The notes: generated by a model from the sequence alone, not told the origin. A stretch of DNA of 31,156 bases from Reclinomonas americana ATCC 50394 (GCA_048213135.1 PS015079.1:95842-126997), one strand, 5' to 3'; positions 18,868 through 29,215 are shown, counted from the stretch's first letter. Program-made: numbers and translations.

Positions 18868-21800
18868 CACAGAGAGAGTGAAGAGCCACTTGTTGGCAAA
18901 CGCTGGTGCCAGCAATCGCACACGCCTTTACACATACACACGCACACAATCTCTCTCACTCACACGCACACACAGAGAGAGGCGTGGAAGAGCCACTTGT
19001 TAGCAATCATTGTTGCCAGCAATCATAAGCGCTGCACACATACACACGCAGTGAGAGAGGGAGAGAGCGACCGAGAGTTGTCGTGTGCTATCTGTTTGCT
19101 CACCCTTTGTCTCGCAGGACATCTTCTTCATCCTGGTGCAAACCGAGTACGGCGACATTCTCAAGATCAAGGTGGAGTACACCGGCCGCTCCGTCACCGC
19201 CATCGACATCAAGTACTTTGACACGGTACCACCCGCCAATGCACTGTGTGTCATGCGCTCCGGTCACCTCTTTGTGGCTGCAGAATTCGGCAATCAGTTG
19301 CGTGCATAATATGAATTTCTCTTCCCTTTTCCTCCCTTCTCCTCCCATCAGTTCTCTTCTCCACCCATCTCTTCTCTTTGCCTCCCTTGTCATCTCATCT
19401 CCTCTCTCTCTTCCCATCTCTTCCCTTGTCTTCTCATCTTCCCATCTCTTCCCTTGTGCTCCCTTCTCTTCCCTTCTCTTCTCATCTCTTCCCTTCTCTT
19501 CTCTTCTCATCTCTTCCCTTCTCCTCCCATCTCTTCCTTTTTCCTCTCTAGTCATCTCTTCCCTTTTCCTCTCTAGTCATCTCTTCCCTTCTCCTCTCTT
19601 TGTCATCTCTTCCCTTTTCCTCCCATCTCTTCCCTTCTCCTCCCTTCTCTTCTCATCTCTTCCCTTTTCCTGTCATCTCTTCTCTCATCTACTCCTCTCT
19701 AGTCATCTCCTCCCATCTCTTCCCTCTTCATCCCTTCTCCTCCCATCCCTCCCTTCTCCTCCCTTCTCTTCTCATCTCTTCCCTGCCCGATGCTCCACAC
19801 AGCAAATTCTACCGATTCCTGGGCCTCGGCGACGACGAGTTGTACTCGGGAACAGTGTTCTTGGAGGGCCTCGGCGAGTTCCCCACCTACAAAGTGCGCC
19901 ACCTGAAGAATCTGCTCCTCATCGACGATATTAACTCTCTGGCCCCTGTCAACGACTTTGTCGTTGCGTCTCCAACCCTCAACTGCGCTCCCTCCTGACC
20001 GGTTGCTGACCCGCGCCCCTACAGGCACAAGACTTGATCGGCGAAGGCACCTCACAGTTCTACTGCCTCACTGGCCGCGGCAACTGCAGCTCGCTGCGCA
20101 TTCTGCGCCACGGTCTGCAGGTGCACGAGATGGCCGCCTCGCCGCTGCACTCGGTGCCATCGGCAGTGTGGAGTGTGAAGCGTTCGCATGATGGTGAGTC
20201 GAGAGGAGGGTGAGGAGAGGGCGAGCAGAGGGCAAGGTCGCTCATTTGAGCATTATTCATCGCATTGCTCGTATCTCTTTCGTTCTTGTCCTCGTCTGCT
20301 TAGCCTCCCCTGTTGCACGCTGAATAGCTTCACTCCTTGCTTGGATATCTCTTTCGTTCTTGACCTCTCCTGCTCAACCTCTCGTGTTACACGCTGAAGA
20401 GCGTCGCACCTTTCGCAGTGTGGATATGTCATTCCTTCTCCAAGTGACGCGACAAATCGTCTTATCTTGTTTCCCTATGTTGCTCTCGCGTTGTCTTCAT
20501 TCCGCTGTGTCATTGATTGTGCCTCATTTGTGCTTTCCTTTTTCTTCCTGTTGCACGCTGCACATCTCTGGGTGAATTGCATTCATCGTTGTGTCGAACT
20601 CCACTTGCGCACCAGTTCTGTGTTTCCTGTCACGTATCTCTTACCGTTGTTCTTCTCACCCTCGCCCCATTGTGCGACACACAGAATGCATCGGCTCTGT
20701 TTTTTCTTTCGCACTTTTCTCTCAGTCAATCCTTCTTTCTCGTTTCCCCTCGTGGACTGCATCTCTGTTCTTCTCTCATTCTCCCCCGTTCGTGTCCTCT
20801 TTCTCGCTGTCCTCGTGATAGTCGTATATGGAAAATACCGATTCCGGTTCTCCTTTGTCACTTCACACTGTTCCACCCTCATTTCTTTCCATTCCACTCC
20901 CCTCTTCCTGCAATCCCCCCGTGCACTCTTTCCCTCAAGTAGTCGCATACGGCCACATGACGCGGAAAACACCACATCCCGTCCGATCTGTGAAGTTAAG
21001 CCGCGTTCAGCTGGGTCAGTACTAGGGTGGGGGACCACTTGGGAAGCCCCAGTGCTTGTATGCTTTTGCCACTTTTTCTTTTGGAGGAAAGGAGAGGAGA
21101 AGAGAAGGGGAAGGAGAGGGTCGACCTCTGTCTTTCTTTTCCCTCTGCCTCGGCGCAGCACTCGCTTTGTTTCTTACTTCCGTTTGTCATTTTTTTACTT
21201 TTTTCTTGTCTTCTCTTCGTTCTGTATCGTTCTCTCTGTCTTTCTTTCCATCTGCCACGGCGCAGCACGCGCTTCCTTTCTTCCTCTTGCCACTTTCTTC
21301 TTTTCTTTTCTTCTCTTCCTTCTGTATCGTTCTCTCTGTCTTTCTTTCCATCTGCCACGGCGCAGCACGCGCTTCCTTTCTTCCTCTTGCCACTTTTTTC
21401 TTATCTTTTCTTCTCTTCACTTCTCCTTGCGAATCGTTCTCTCTGTGTTTCCCTCTTCCTCGGCGCAGCACTCACTTTCTTTCTTTCTTTCCCACTTTTC
21501 TCTTTTCTTTTCTTCTCTTCTCCTTCCTGCTCCTTCTCACCCACCTTTGCTGCGTGCTGCAGACGAGTTCGACCAGTACATTGTGGTGTCGTACTTGAAC
21601 GCCACCATGGTGTTGGCTGTCGGTGAGACGGTGGAGGAGGTGCAAGATAGCGGGTTCCTCGGCACCGCGCCGACGATCCTGGTGTCGCTGCTGAAGAACG
21701 ATGCCCTGCTGCAGGTGCGCACCGAGACACCCTCTCATTTTCCAGTCTTTGCTTCTCTCAATCGCCTCTCAGGTGTTCCCCAATGGCGTGCGATACATTG

Positions 21801-24800
21801 GCGCCGATCGCGGCCTGCGCGAGTGGAAGCCACCGGGGCGCAAGACCATTGTGCGTGCGGCGGCCAACGAGCGCCAGGTGGCGGTGGCTCTCGGTGGTGG
21901 CGAGCTGGTGTACTTTGAGCTGGATCCGCACTCGCAGCAGCTGACCGAAATCGAAAAGGTCGACGTGGGACAGGAGGTGGCGTGCATGGACGTGGGTCCA
22001 GTGCCCGCCGGGCGTCAGCGCTGTCGCTTCCTGGTGCGTTGTGCGCTTGATTTGTGGGAGAGAGAGAGGGAGAGGGAGAGGGAGAGGGAGAGGGAGAGAC
22101 AGGGTTGACTGTTGCGCGCGCGCGCCNNNNNNNNNNNNNNNNNNNNNNNNNNNNNNNNNNNNNNNNNNNNNNNNNNNNNNNNNNNNNNNNNNNNNNNNNN
22201 NNNNNNNNNNNNNNNNNNNNNNNNNNNNNNNNNNNNNNNNNNNNNNNNNNNNNNNNNNNNNNNNNNNNNNNNNNNNNNNNNNNNNNNNNNNNNNNNNNNN
22301 NNNNNNNNNNNNNNNNNNNNNNNNNNNNNNNNNNNNNNNNNNNNNNNNNNNNNNNNNNNNNNNNNNNAGATGCGCGGCTCGGCAGCCTCCTCCGCCGAAG
22401 CCGAGGCACTCTACTTGTACGTCGGTCTGTCGTCCGGCGTCCTCCATCGCACCGTGATGGACAAGGTCACGGGCGAGCTGGCGGACTCGCGAGCGAGATT
22501 CCTCGGCGCGCGCGGGGTGAAGCTGATCAAGATCAAGGTCGGCCAGAGCAACGCCGTGTTGGCGCTGTCGGCACGACCGTGGCTCTGCTACGATCACCAG
22601 GGCAAGTACCACATGACGCCGCTGTCGTTGCGTTTTTCAATGGAGTGTGTGTGTTTTCCCTTTTTTTTTTTGCTACGCACTCACCTCGCTCCACCAGATA
22701 CGAGGCACTTGACTACGCCTCGGGCTTCTCGTCAGGACCGTGCCCGCAGGGTGTGGTGGCGGTCTCTGGCAACTTTTTGCGGTGCGTTGCTCTCTCTTTC
22801 GCCCATCCTTTCACTCGATGCTCACCGACTGCACAGAATCTTTTACTTTGAGCGTCTGGGCGAGTCATTCAACCAGATCAGTGTGCCGCTGCACTTTACG
22901 CCGCGCAAGATCATTGTCAATCCGCAGACCAACTACCTGTCCATTATCGAGAGCGACAACAGAGCGTACACCATCACCGAGCGGGCGCGGATGCGAGAGG
23001 AGGCCATGGATATGGATATGGAGGATGTGAGTGTGGGGAAGGGGAGAAGGGAGGGAGGCAAGGGGGGAAGAGAGAGAGGGGGAAATCGTGTTTGTCTTTC
23101 TGTTTTTGTGTTTTGTGTTTGCATTTACATCTCTCGTAGTGTCTCTCGGAATAACTGTTTATGTGCGTGTGTGTGTGTATGCCGCTTTCTTTTTTCTGTG
23201 TACGTATGTGTGTTTGTGTGTGTGTGTGTGTGTTTATCCCTCTCTATTTGTGTGTGCTGTGTGCGTGTGTGTCTGCGTTCATGTCTCTCTTTCTCACTGT
23301 CTCTTCAGTGTCTGAATGAGAGCGAGCGCGCGTGCTCTCCCTGTTTGTGCGTCTATCTCTCTATTTTTCTCAATGCCTCTCGTGAGCGCGTATGTGAGAC
23401 ACTGCATTTGGTTTGCTTGTATCTCTGTGTGCGTCTCTCTCCCTCTCTCTGTCTCTTCGCTGTTTGTGTGCTACCGTACGAGTCTTTCTCTCTCTTCTCT
23501 TCATCGAGTGTGTCCTTGTGTCTGTGAGTCTGCTTCTCTCTGTGTCTCTCCCTCCCCTCCCTCTCTCTCTCTCTCTCTCCGCTGTTTGTGTGAATCAATC
23601 CCACCCTTCGTCTGTGTTTGTGAAAATGTCTGTGTGTCTCTGTCTGCCTCACTCTGTTTTTCTTGGCGAACGTCAGTTCTCCGTCCTCATCTTCTCCTTC
23701 ATCCTCCCTGTCCTTATCCTTCCTCTCTCTGCTGTGATTGTCCGAATCTCCTTCTCTGTATCTCTCCCTACGCCTCTCTCGCTCTCTCTCTCTCTCCCTC
23801 TCCCTCTCCCTCTCCCTCTCCCTCTCCCTCTCCCTCTCCCTCTCCCTCTCCCTCTCCCTCTCCCTCTCCCTCTCCCTCTCCCTCTCCCTCTCCCTCTCCC
23901 TCTCCCTCTCCCCCTTTCCCTTTGTCTCTCTCTCTTCATGCTGTTCACTCACCTTGTGTGGTGACAGGAGGGCGCCGGTGGCTCAGGATCCGGCTCCGCC
24001 GTCGAGCACGACCGCGATCTGTACCCCATCAAGGCACCCACCGGCAAGTGGGCATCGTGCATTCGCATCTTTGACCCGGTGTCGGTGCGTCCTTTTTGGT
24101 CCCCCTCTTTCTTTCTTTTTGCCCTCCCTCACCCTCACTCGACCCAGATGAGAACATTGGACTTGGTGGAGCTGGAGGACAACGAGGCAGCGTTCAGCGT
24201 GTGCACATGTCAGTTCGGCCAGGAGATTTTCTTGGTCGTCGGCACCGCCAAGGACCTGTCGTTCTGGCCGGAACGCTCTGCGAGCTGCGGCTTCTTGTAC
24301 GTGTATCGCATGCGCGAAGGCTATAAGCTCGACCTGCTGCACAAGGTTTGCCAATCGTATGTGCGCACACCACCACTTGTGCCGCTTGATCTCACGCTTG
24401 TTGGCCACTCGCAGACACCAGTCAAGGATGTGCCGTATGCCATTGCTGCTTTCGACGGTCGCCTTCTGGCTGGTGTCGGCAAGACCCTGCGTCTGTACGA
24501 TCTCGGCAAGAAGAAGCTCCTGCGCAAGTGTGAAAACAGGGTGCGCTCCCTCTCCGTTCCTTGAGCGCGCCGACGGCTGTCGTCTCACGTGTGCTTGCAG
24601 AACTTCCCTAACTTCATCACCTCGATCCGCGTGTTCCACGATCGCATCTACGTGAGCGACATTACGGAGAGCTTCCACTTCGCGTCGTACAACCGTCGCG
24701 ACAACACCATCTCGATCTTTGCTGACGATGTCGCACCGCGGTGGGTGGTGGCCTCCGAGTTTGTCGATGCCAACACCTTGGCTGGTGAGTGGTGGATGGG

Positions 24801-25301
24801 AGAGAGGGAGGGTGAGGGTGGGAGAGAGGGAGGGGGAGGGAGAGAGAGAGAGAGAGTTTGTGTGAGTATGTTGTTTTTTGTCTTTCTCTCTCTATCTCTC
24901 TCTTTCTCTCTGCATACGTGTGTGTTCATGGATGACAGTGCACGCCTTTGCCATTATCTCTCTCTTTCTCACTCTCAGTGCAAGCGTGTGTGTTCGTGCA
25001 TGCAAGTATGCACCTGTGGCATTGTCTCTCTTCTCCCGTGTATATGTTCGTTCTTTCATTCGTGCGTTCTTTGTTAGTCTTTCTCTCTATGCATGCATGT
25101 GTGTTCATGAACGACAGTACGCGCCTGTCATTATCTTTTCTTCTTCTTGCTCCATCTCTGTTTCTCCTCGTCTCTCTTTGTGTGTGTGCATCTGTTTCAC
25201 TCTCTGTTTCTCTCTTTCATGCATACATTCTTGTTCTCTCTTCACTTCTCTCTCTGTGTTTGCGTGTGTCCATGTGTCTGACTGTCTCTCTCTCTCTCTC
25301 T

Positions 25302-25352
<51 letters not shown>

Positions 25353-26488
25353 TCTCTCTAACGACACCAATCCTTCCCCTTTTTAACCCTCACACAAACC
25401 ACTGCTATCATCGTCACGCATCATTTTCTCTCATTCTCTTTTCTTTCGTTCCTTAATCTCCTTCTCCTTCCTTCTCCCTTCTGACCCGTCCTCCGTTGTC
25501 TTCTCTCTGTGCATGTGGAATCGGAGTAATGCATCACGCTTCCTTTCTTCGCGTTCTAATCGCCTTCTATCCCTCTCATCATCTTTATTCGGTTTTCTCT
25601 CTTCCCTTTACTCCCTCTGTGTGCATGCATCCATGTTCATGCGCGACAGTACGCGCCTATGTCATTGTCTGTCTCTCTTTCATTCTTTGCATTCTTGCTC
25701 TCTTCCCTTCTTTCTCTCTCTCTCTCTTCTGTCTCTCTCTGTGCGTGCATCTGTGTTCACGCATGCGCGCCGGTTTCATTGTCTCTGTTTCGCTTTCCCT
25801 TTGCTTACATCCCCCGTCTCCCTTTTGCCTTCTCAGGTGGCGACAAATTCGGCAACCTCTTCGTGTGCCGACTCTCCAAGGACGTGGCCGAGAAGGCGGC
25901 GGAGGACATGGGCGAGCGATTCCTGTGGGAGCGCGGCTACCTGAATGGAGCACCGTACAGAGTTGCGCCCTCACACAGACACACACATGTCCTTGTTTGC
26001 GATGTCGTCTCACTCGTGTGTGCACGCACAACCAGGCCGAGGAGATTGTGCAATTCCACTTGGGCGACATTATCACACGATTGCAGCGGTGTTCGTTGAT
26101 GCTGGGCGGCGCCGACACGCTGGTCTACACGACACAGAGTGGTGCAATTGGCTGCTTTGCTCCGTTCGCCACCGCCGAGGATGTGGAGTTTTATAGCGCG
26201 CTGGAGATGCACATGCGGCAAGAACACCCGCCACTGTGCGGTCGCGATCACATGGCGTTCCGCTCGTATTACTACCCAGTCAAGGTGTGTGTTTGTATCA
26301 CCTCCGACAAGTCTGGCGGGTCGCGCGACTCACCCGTTTCCCCCCCGCAGGCAACATGCGACGGTGATTTGTGCGAACAATTCACCACCATTGACGCGGC
26401 GAAGCAGCGCGAGATTGCGGGCGAACTCGATCGCACACCCACAGAAGTGGCCAAGAAGCTGGAGGACTTCCGGAACAAGATTCTGTGA
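17897..26488 (+). CDS. SF3B3: SF3B3 (SAP130), U2 snRNP SF3b subunit 3; 5' partial with an internal gap
   Basis: Exons: 17897-18014, 18075-18217, 19118-19296, 19803-19962, 20025-20193, 21563-21714, 21773-22033, [gap 22127-22367], ~22368-22626, 22698-22781, 22837-23026, 23968-24084, 24148-24345, 24415-24540, 24601-24784, 25837-25961, 26036-26284, 26351-26488. Every junction keeps frame. The protein matches SF3B3 from about human residue 210 to the C-terminus: TWYELDLGVNNVVRKFSD, EFGNHKFYRFLGLGDDE, NATMVLAVGETVEEV, TPLSYEALDYASGF, CEN-R/N-FPNF, LAGGDKFGN, YTTQSGAIG, SEHPP-type QEHPPLCGRDHMAF, DGDLCEQF, ELDRTPTEVAKKLED. It is a large beta-propeller scaffold of the SF3b complex that helps U2 snRNP bind the branch point in the nucleus. 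The first ~210 residues and about one exon are lost in gaps. One intron carries a 5S rRNA gene. Confidence 0.97.
18218..19117. repeat. Intron with ~90-bp repeats, (AC)n and a 299-N gap
   Basis: Units with CACCGAGAGAGAAGAG or AGAGGCGTGGAAGAGCCACT, then TTGTTAGCAATCAT or GTTGCCAGCAATCATG, and ACACATACGCAG recur near 18230, 18320, 18410, 18880 and 18975. An (AC)n run fills 18781-18860 right of the gap (18482-18780). It lies between two conserved SF3B3 exons. Confidence 0.85.
19317..19795. repeat. Pyrimidine-only tract of TCTTCCCTTCTCC units in an SF3B3 intron
   Basis: Almost 480 bp consist of variants of CATCTCTTCCCTTCTCCTCC on the sense strand. The intron begins GTTGCGTGCATAAT and ends CTCCACACAG. 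Confidence 0.9.
20945..21063 (+). rRNA. 5S ribosomal RNA gene inside an SF3B3 intron
   Basis: The 119-nt sequence has the hallmarks of eukaryotic 5S rRNA. Helix I pairs GCATAC (20945-20950) with GTATGC (21058-21063). The conserved CCCGTCCGATCTGTGAAG leads into the A-box-like AAGTTAAGC (20993-21001), and the C-box region is GTACTAGGGTGGGGGACCAC followed by TTGGGAA. T runs (21064-21067 and 21073-21077) directly after helix I fit RNA polymerase III termination. It lies on the same strand as the host gene within the intron 20194-21562, so Pol III and Pol II would transcribe the same strand. 5S RNA is a structural part of the large ribosomal subunit. No other rRNA or tRNA gene was recognised nearby. 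The intact boxes and helix favour a functional gene over a pseudogene. Confidence 0.95.
21064..21080 (+). terminator. Pol III terminator of the 5S gene
   Basis: TTTT begins right after helix I of the 5S rRNA, and TTTTT follows within ten bases. Such T runs on the sense strand are the usual RNA polymerase III stop. Confidence 0.75.
21125..21525 (+). repeat. ~105-bp tandem repeat, four copies, downstream of the 5S gene
   Basis: Copies centred near 21155, 21265, 21365 and 21465 share TCTCTGTCTTTCTTTCCATC, CTGCC(A/T)CGGCGCAGCAC and GCTTCCTTTCTTCCTCTTGC or variants. The middle two are nearly identical. The array fills the intron between the 5S gene and the next SF3B3 exon. Confidence 0.88.
22034..22367. 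repeat. GGGAGA repeat and 241-N gap in an SF3B3 intron
   Basis: The donor GTGCGTTG is followed by (GGGAGA)n and a CG-rich stretch, then Ns (22127-22367). The gap hides the 3' end of this intron and SF3B3 coding sequence equivalent to roughly 45 human residues. Confidence 0.85.
23027..23967. repeat. Long SF3B3 intron with GT, CT and (CCCTCT)n repeats
   Basis: The intron starts GTGAGTGTGGGGAAGGGGAG (purine-rich), passes through GTGT- and TCTCTC-rich sequence, and has about 20 units of CCCTCT at 23794-23912 before its acceptor. No exon or RNA gene was seen; the conserved exons on both sides join in phase 0. Confidence 0.9.
24785..25836. repeat. Long SF3B3 intron with a degenerate repeat built on CATGCATGTGTGTTCATG
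   Basis: After the donor comes GGGAGAGAGGGAGG, then at least five diverged units (near 24915, 24985, 25090, 25625, 25745) containing GTGTTCATG(C/A) followed by GACAGTACGCGCCT or a variant and CATTGTCTCTCTT. A (CT)n run lies at 25285-25355. A variant of the ATCGGAGTAATGCATCACGC word (25522-25541) is shared with intron 1 of the eqolisin-like gene. Confidence 0.8.
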
Positions 26489-26725
26489 GCTTTAGCACGG
26501 CGAGTAGACACACGCACATGTGATGGCACACGATACAGGCAAGGGGATAAAGAAACACGAATTATTTTCCATTCTCTTTTCTGTTGCAGACACACATGTG
26601 ATGGCACACGATACAGGCAAGAAAACGACATATTTTCCATTCTCTTTTCTGTTTCAGCTTTCCCTTTACACACTTACACACGTGCGCCTGTCCGCGCGTA
26701 CATGCACCGTGGCAACTCCGCCCTC
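26489..26725. repeat. Convergent intergenic spacer with a ~70-bp direct duplication
   Basis: Between the SF3B3 and BBS5 stops, ACATGTGATGGCACACGATA followed by CAGGCAAG and then TTTTCCATTCTCTTTTCTGT occurs twice (about 26506-26588 and 26589-26657). Both 3'UTRs must end here. Confidence 0.9.
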
Positions 26726-28748
26726 TCACACCTTCCACAACATCTCGAGAGTGACCCCGTCCTTTGGTCGCTCAATGGCCAGCCCGAGCTCCGCGCTGAA
26801 AATGGGCTCCCGGTCCACATTCTTGTTCGTGTCGGCGTAGTATGCCGCAAACGCATCGGCCACCTCGTCCTCCGTCTCAATCACCTCGACTTTCTCCTCC
26901 GCCCTCGGCACCGTCACATCTTTTAGTGTCGGGGGCTGAGAGGACAGTTAGCCAAGACGAAGAACAGAAGACGATGATGATCAATCAATCACTACGCCGC
27001 ACCTTGTCCTCGCTGACATAGTCGACACCAAAGATGGGCTTGGCCGAGAACAGCTTGTGCAGGTTCTGAATCTCCTCAAACACCTGATTCAGCTTCTCCA
27101 GCGGATCGATGCGGAAACCGAGGACGTAGCCGCCACTGCTGGGCGACGTCTCAATCACCAGCGCCTTGCCGAACTTGGAGTCGCGGACCTTGATGGTCTT
27201 GATTTGCAGGAACGGGATCGACACGTTGAAGTTCTCGGCCAAGTTGGCGAACCTGCAAGGGAGAGGAAGGGGGGGGGGGGGGAAGAGAGAGAGGGAGAAG
27301 ACGAAGACAGATAGAGAGACAGACATGCAGACACACGCACATACACACCCAGAGAGAGAGAGAAAAGCAAAGAAGTGAGAGAAAGACAGACACACAGGCA
27401 CACACACACAGTCAGACAGACAGACAGACGGACACACACACACACAGAGGGAGAGAGAGAAAAGCATAAAATTGAGAGAAAGACAGACAGACAGGCACAC
27501 ACACAGTCAGACAGACAGACAGACGGACACACAAGCATGCACACACAAGGAGAGAAAGAGAGATAGAGAACGGACATCAGTCGTCGAAACCAGTGTCTTC
27601 ATGAGCTCGACGACGCACCATACAATGCGCACGTTCGTGATATAGAACGTGCCGAGGTTGCCCTGATCAGAGGAGAGATTCCACACACCGTTGACACGGC
27701 TGAACACCTGCTCCTTCGGCAGCAAGCACAACTCCTTCTCGCGAATGATGGCTCCACGCAATTTGAGATCACGATACAACCGACTTGTCTCGTATGCTCT
27801 GTTCACACGAGTAAGCGCCGTGCAATGACTCCGAAAGTGGTGAGGTGATGCACCTGTGCACGGCTTGCACCGTGGTAAACAGCCGCGGGCTGTTCTTGAC
27901 GAGGTTCGTAAAGATGAACTTGCGGCACAGAAAACTTAACAGTCAGGCAACCGACAAGCGCGACAACTCTGCCAACACCATGAAGCACCGACCTCGAAGC
28001 GACTATTGTTGAACTTGGTGAGAATGTACAACGCCTGCGTGTGACCTCGCAGCCGCGAATTCGCCGTGTGAATCGTGATGTTGATCACGCAGTTGTAGCC
28101 GACGGAGAGATTGATGTTGGCCTTCTTTTGCGACACCCATATCAAGCGCAGGTTGGTGATCGACAGCGTTCCTGCAGAACACAGACAATGAGTGAGAGAG
28201 GGAGAAAGAGAAGGAGAGAGAGAGGGAGGGNNNNNNNNNNNNNNNNNNNNNNNNNNNNNNNNNNNNNNNNNNNNNNNNNNNNNNNNNNNNNNNNNNNNNN
28301 NNNNNNNNNNNNNNNNNNNNNNNNNNNNNNNNNNNNNNNNNNNNNNNNNNNNNNNNNNNNNNNNNNNNNNNNNNNNNNNNNNNNNNNNNNNNNNNNNNNN
28401 NNNNNNNNNNNNNNNNNNNNNNNNNNNNNNNNNNNNNNNNNNNNNNNNNNNNNNNNNNNNNNNNNNNNNNNNNNNNNNNNNNNNNNNNNNNNNNNNNNNN
28501 NNNNNNNNNNNNNNNNNNNNNNNNNNNNNNNNNNNNNNNNNNNNNNNNNNNNNNNNNNNNNNNNNNNNNNNNNNNNNNNNNNNNNNNNNNNNNNNNNNNN
28601 NNNNNNNNNNNNNNNNNNNNNNNNNNNNNNNNNNNNNNNNNNNNNNNNNNNNNNNNNNNNNNNNNNNNNNNNNNNNNNNNNNNNNNNNNNNNNNNNNNNN
28701 NNCGTGTGTGTGTGTGTGTGTGTGTGTCTCTCTCTCCTCCTCCTCCTC

Positions 28749-28794
<46 letters not shown>

Positions 28795-29100
28795 CCTCCC
28801 TCCTCTCTCTCTCTCTCCCCAACTCACCGCGCTCTCCATTGTTGCCCTTGGTATCCTCAATCGAGTCAATCGCATCAATGATCTTCTCACCAGGTCTCAG
28901 CGACAGCTCACTACAACCAAGCACACACATGAGAGACACACACAATACACACACACAATCACATGACAACTCAACGGTGGAGGCACATCAAAACGGATCT
29001 CTCGGTCTTGCCACACAAAGTTATCTGGCATCGCAGCTCCCGCCTCGGCACTGGCTCCAGCTGCAGAAGCCGCAGCAGCACTAGACGAAGTCGCAGCCAT
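26726..29100 (-). CDS. BBS5: BBS5, Bardet-Biedl syndrome 5 protein (BBSome subunit), complete
   Basis: Seven exons on the minus strand: 29100-28976, 28910-28828, 28171-27993, 27918-27854, 27798-27619, 27252-27003, 26935-26726, giving 363 residues (human is 341). Phases agree throughout. Diagnostic stretches are [126 protein letters not shown], and [14 protein letters not shown]. The family has two PH-like domains (about residues 45-150 and 175-285) that bind phosphoinositides within the BBSome coat, which moves membrane proteins in and out of cilia. An Ala/Ser-rich N-terminal extension of about 20 residues precedes the conserved start. The intron between the first two PH-coding exons contains a 472-N gap at 28231-28702, but no coding sequence is missing. 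It is divergent from the dynein-stalk-like gene with only 115 bp between start codons. Confidence 0.97.
27253..27618. repeat. BBS5 intron with (ACAC)/(CAGA) repeats
   Basis: Units such as CACACACAGTCAGACAGACA and GACAGACGGACACACA recur at 27400-27540, and a G13-like run sits near 27271-27284. It is flanked by conserved BBS5 exons on the minus strand. Confidence 0.85.
28172..28827. repeat. BBS5 intron with GA/TC and GT repeats and a 472-N gap
   Basis: On the sense (minus) strand the intron starts GTGAGTTGGGGAGAGAGAGA, continues with purine and (AC)n repeats, then Ns (28231-28702), and ends with CCCTCCCTCTCTCTCC and TTCTGCAG. Its two ends are therefore largely complementary. Confidence 0.85.
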
Positions 29101-29215
29101 GAAAACACAACAAAAACACCATAAAAAAACGATCTGATGCTCGCGCGCACTGTCCATTGTCGAGAACGAACTTGCAGTGTGTGTCGTCTGTGTGCGTGTG
29201 TGTGTGTTCAGATAG
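29101..29215. promoter_or_regulatory. Divergent spacer between BBS5 and the dynein-stalk-like gene
   Basis: Only 115 bp separate the two start codons, so the spacer probably holds both promoters and 5'UTRs. It has an A-rich run on the BBS5 side and a GT run ending in TTCAG just before the plus-strand ATG, which could be the acceptor of a 5'UTR intron. I looked for an RFX X-box (GTNRCC..RGYAAC type) and did not see a convincing one. Confidence 0.5.

Noticed and set aside
18259-19221. Thr-His repeat frame near the (AC)n run
   Set aside because: A dinucleotide repeat plus Ns within an intron; no start context or conservation.
20270-20400. Possible second RNA gene upstream of the 5S gene
   Set aside because: It is a two-copy degenerate repeat (CTCTTTCGTTCTTG, GCACGCTGAA) without a foldable conserved core.
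22112-23527. 471-codon frame including SF3B3 sequence followed by Cys/Val-rich repeats
   Set aside because: Only 22368-22626 belongs to SF3B3 in this frame; the rest is Ns, introns read through and GT/CT repeats.
23353-23952. Minus-strand Arg/Glu-repeat frame resembling an RS/RE-domain splicing protein
   Set aside because: It is the complement of (CTCCCT)n inside an SF3B3 intron; both flanking exons are conserved and join in phase.
29101-29215. Possible RFX X-box for ciliary gene control
   Set aside because: No half-sites with the right spacing could be seen by eye.
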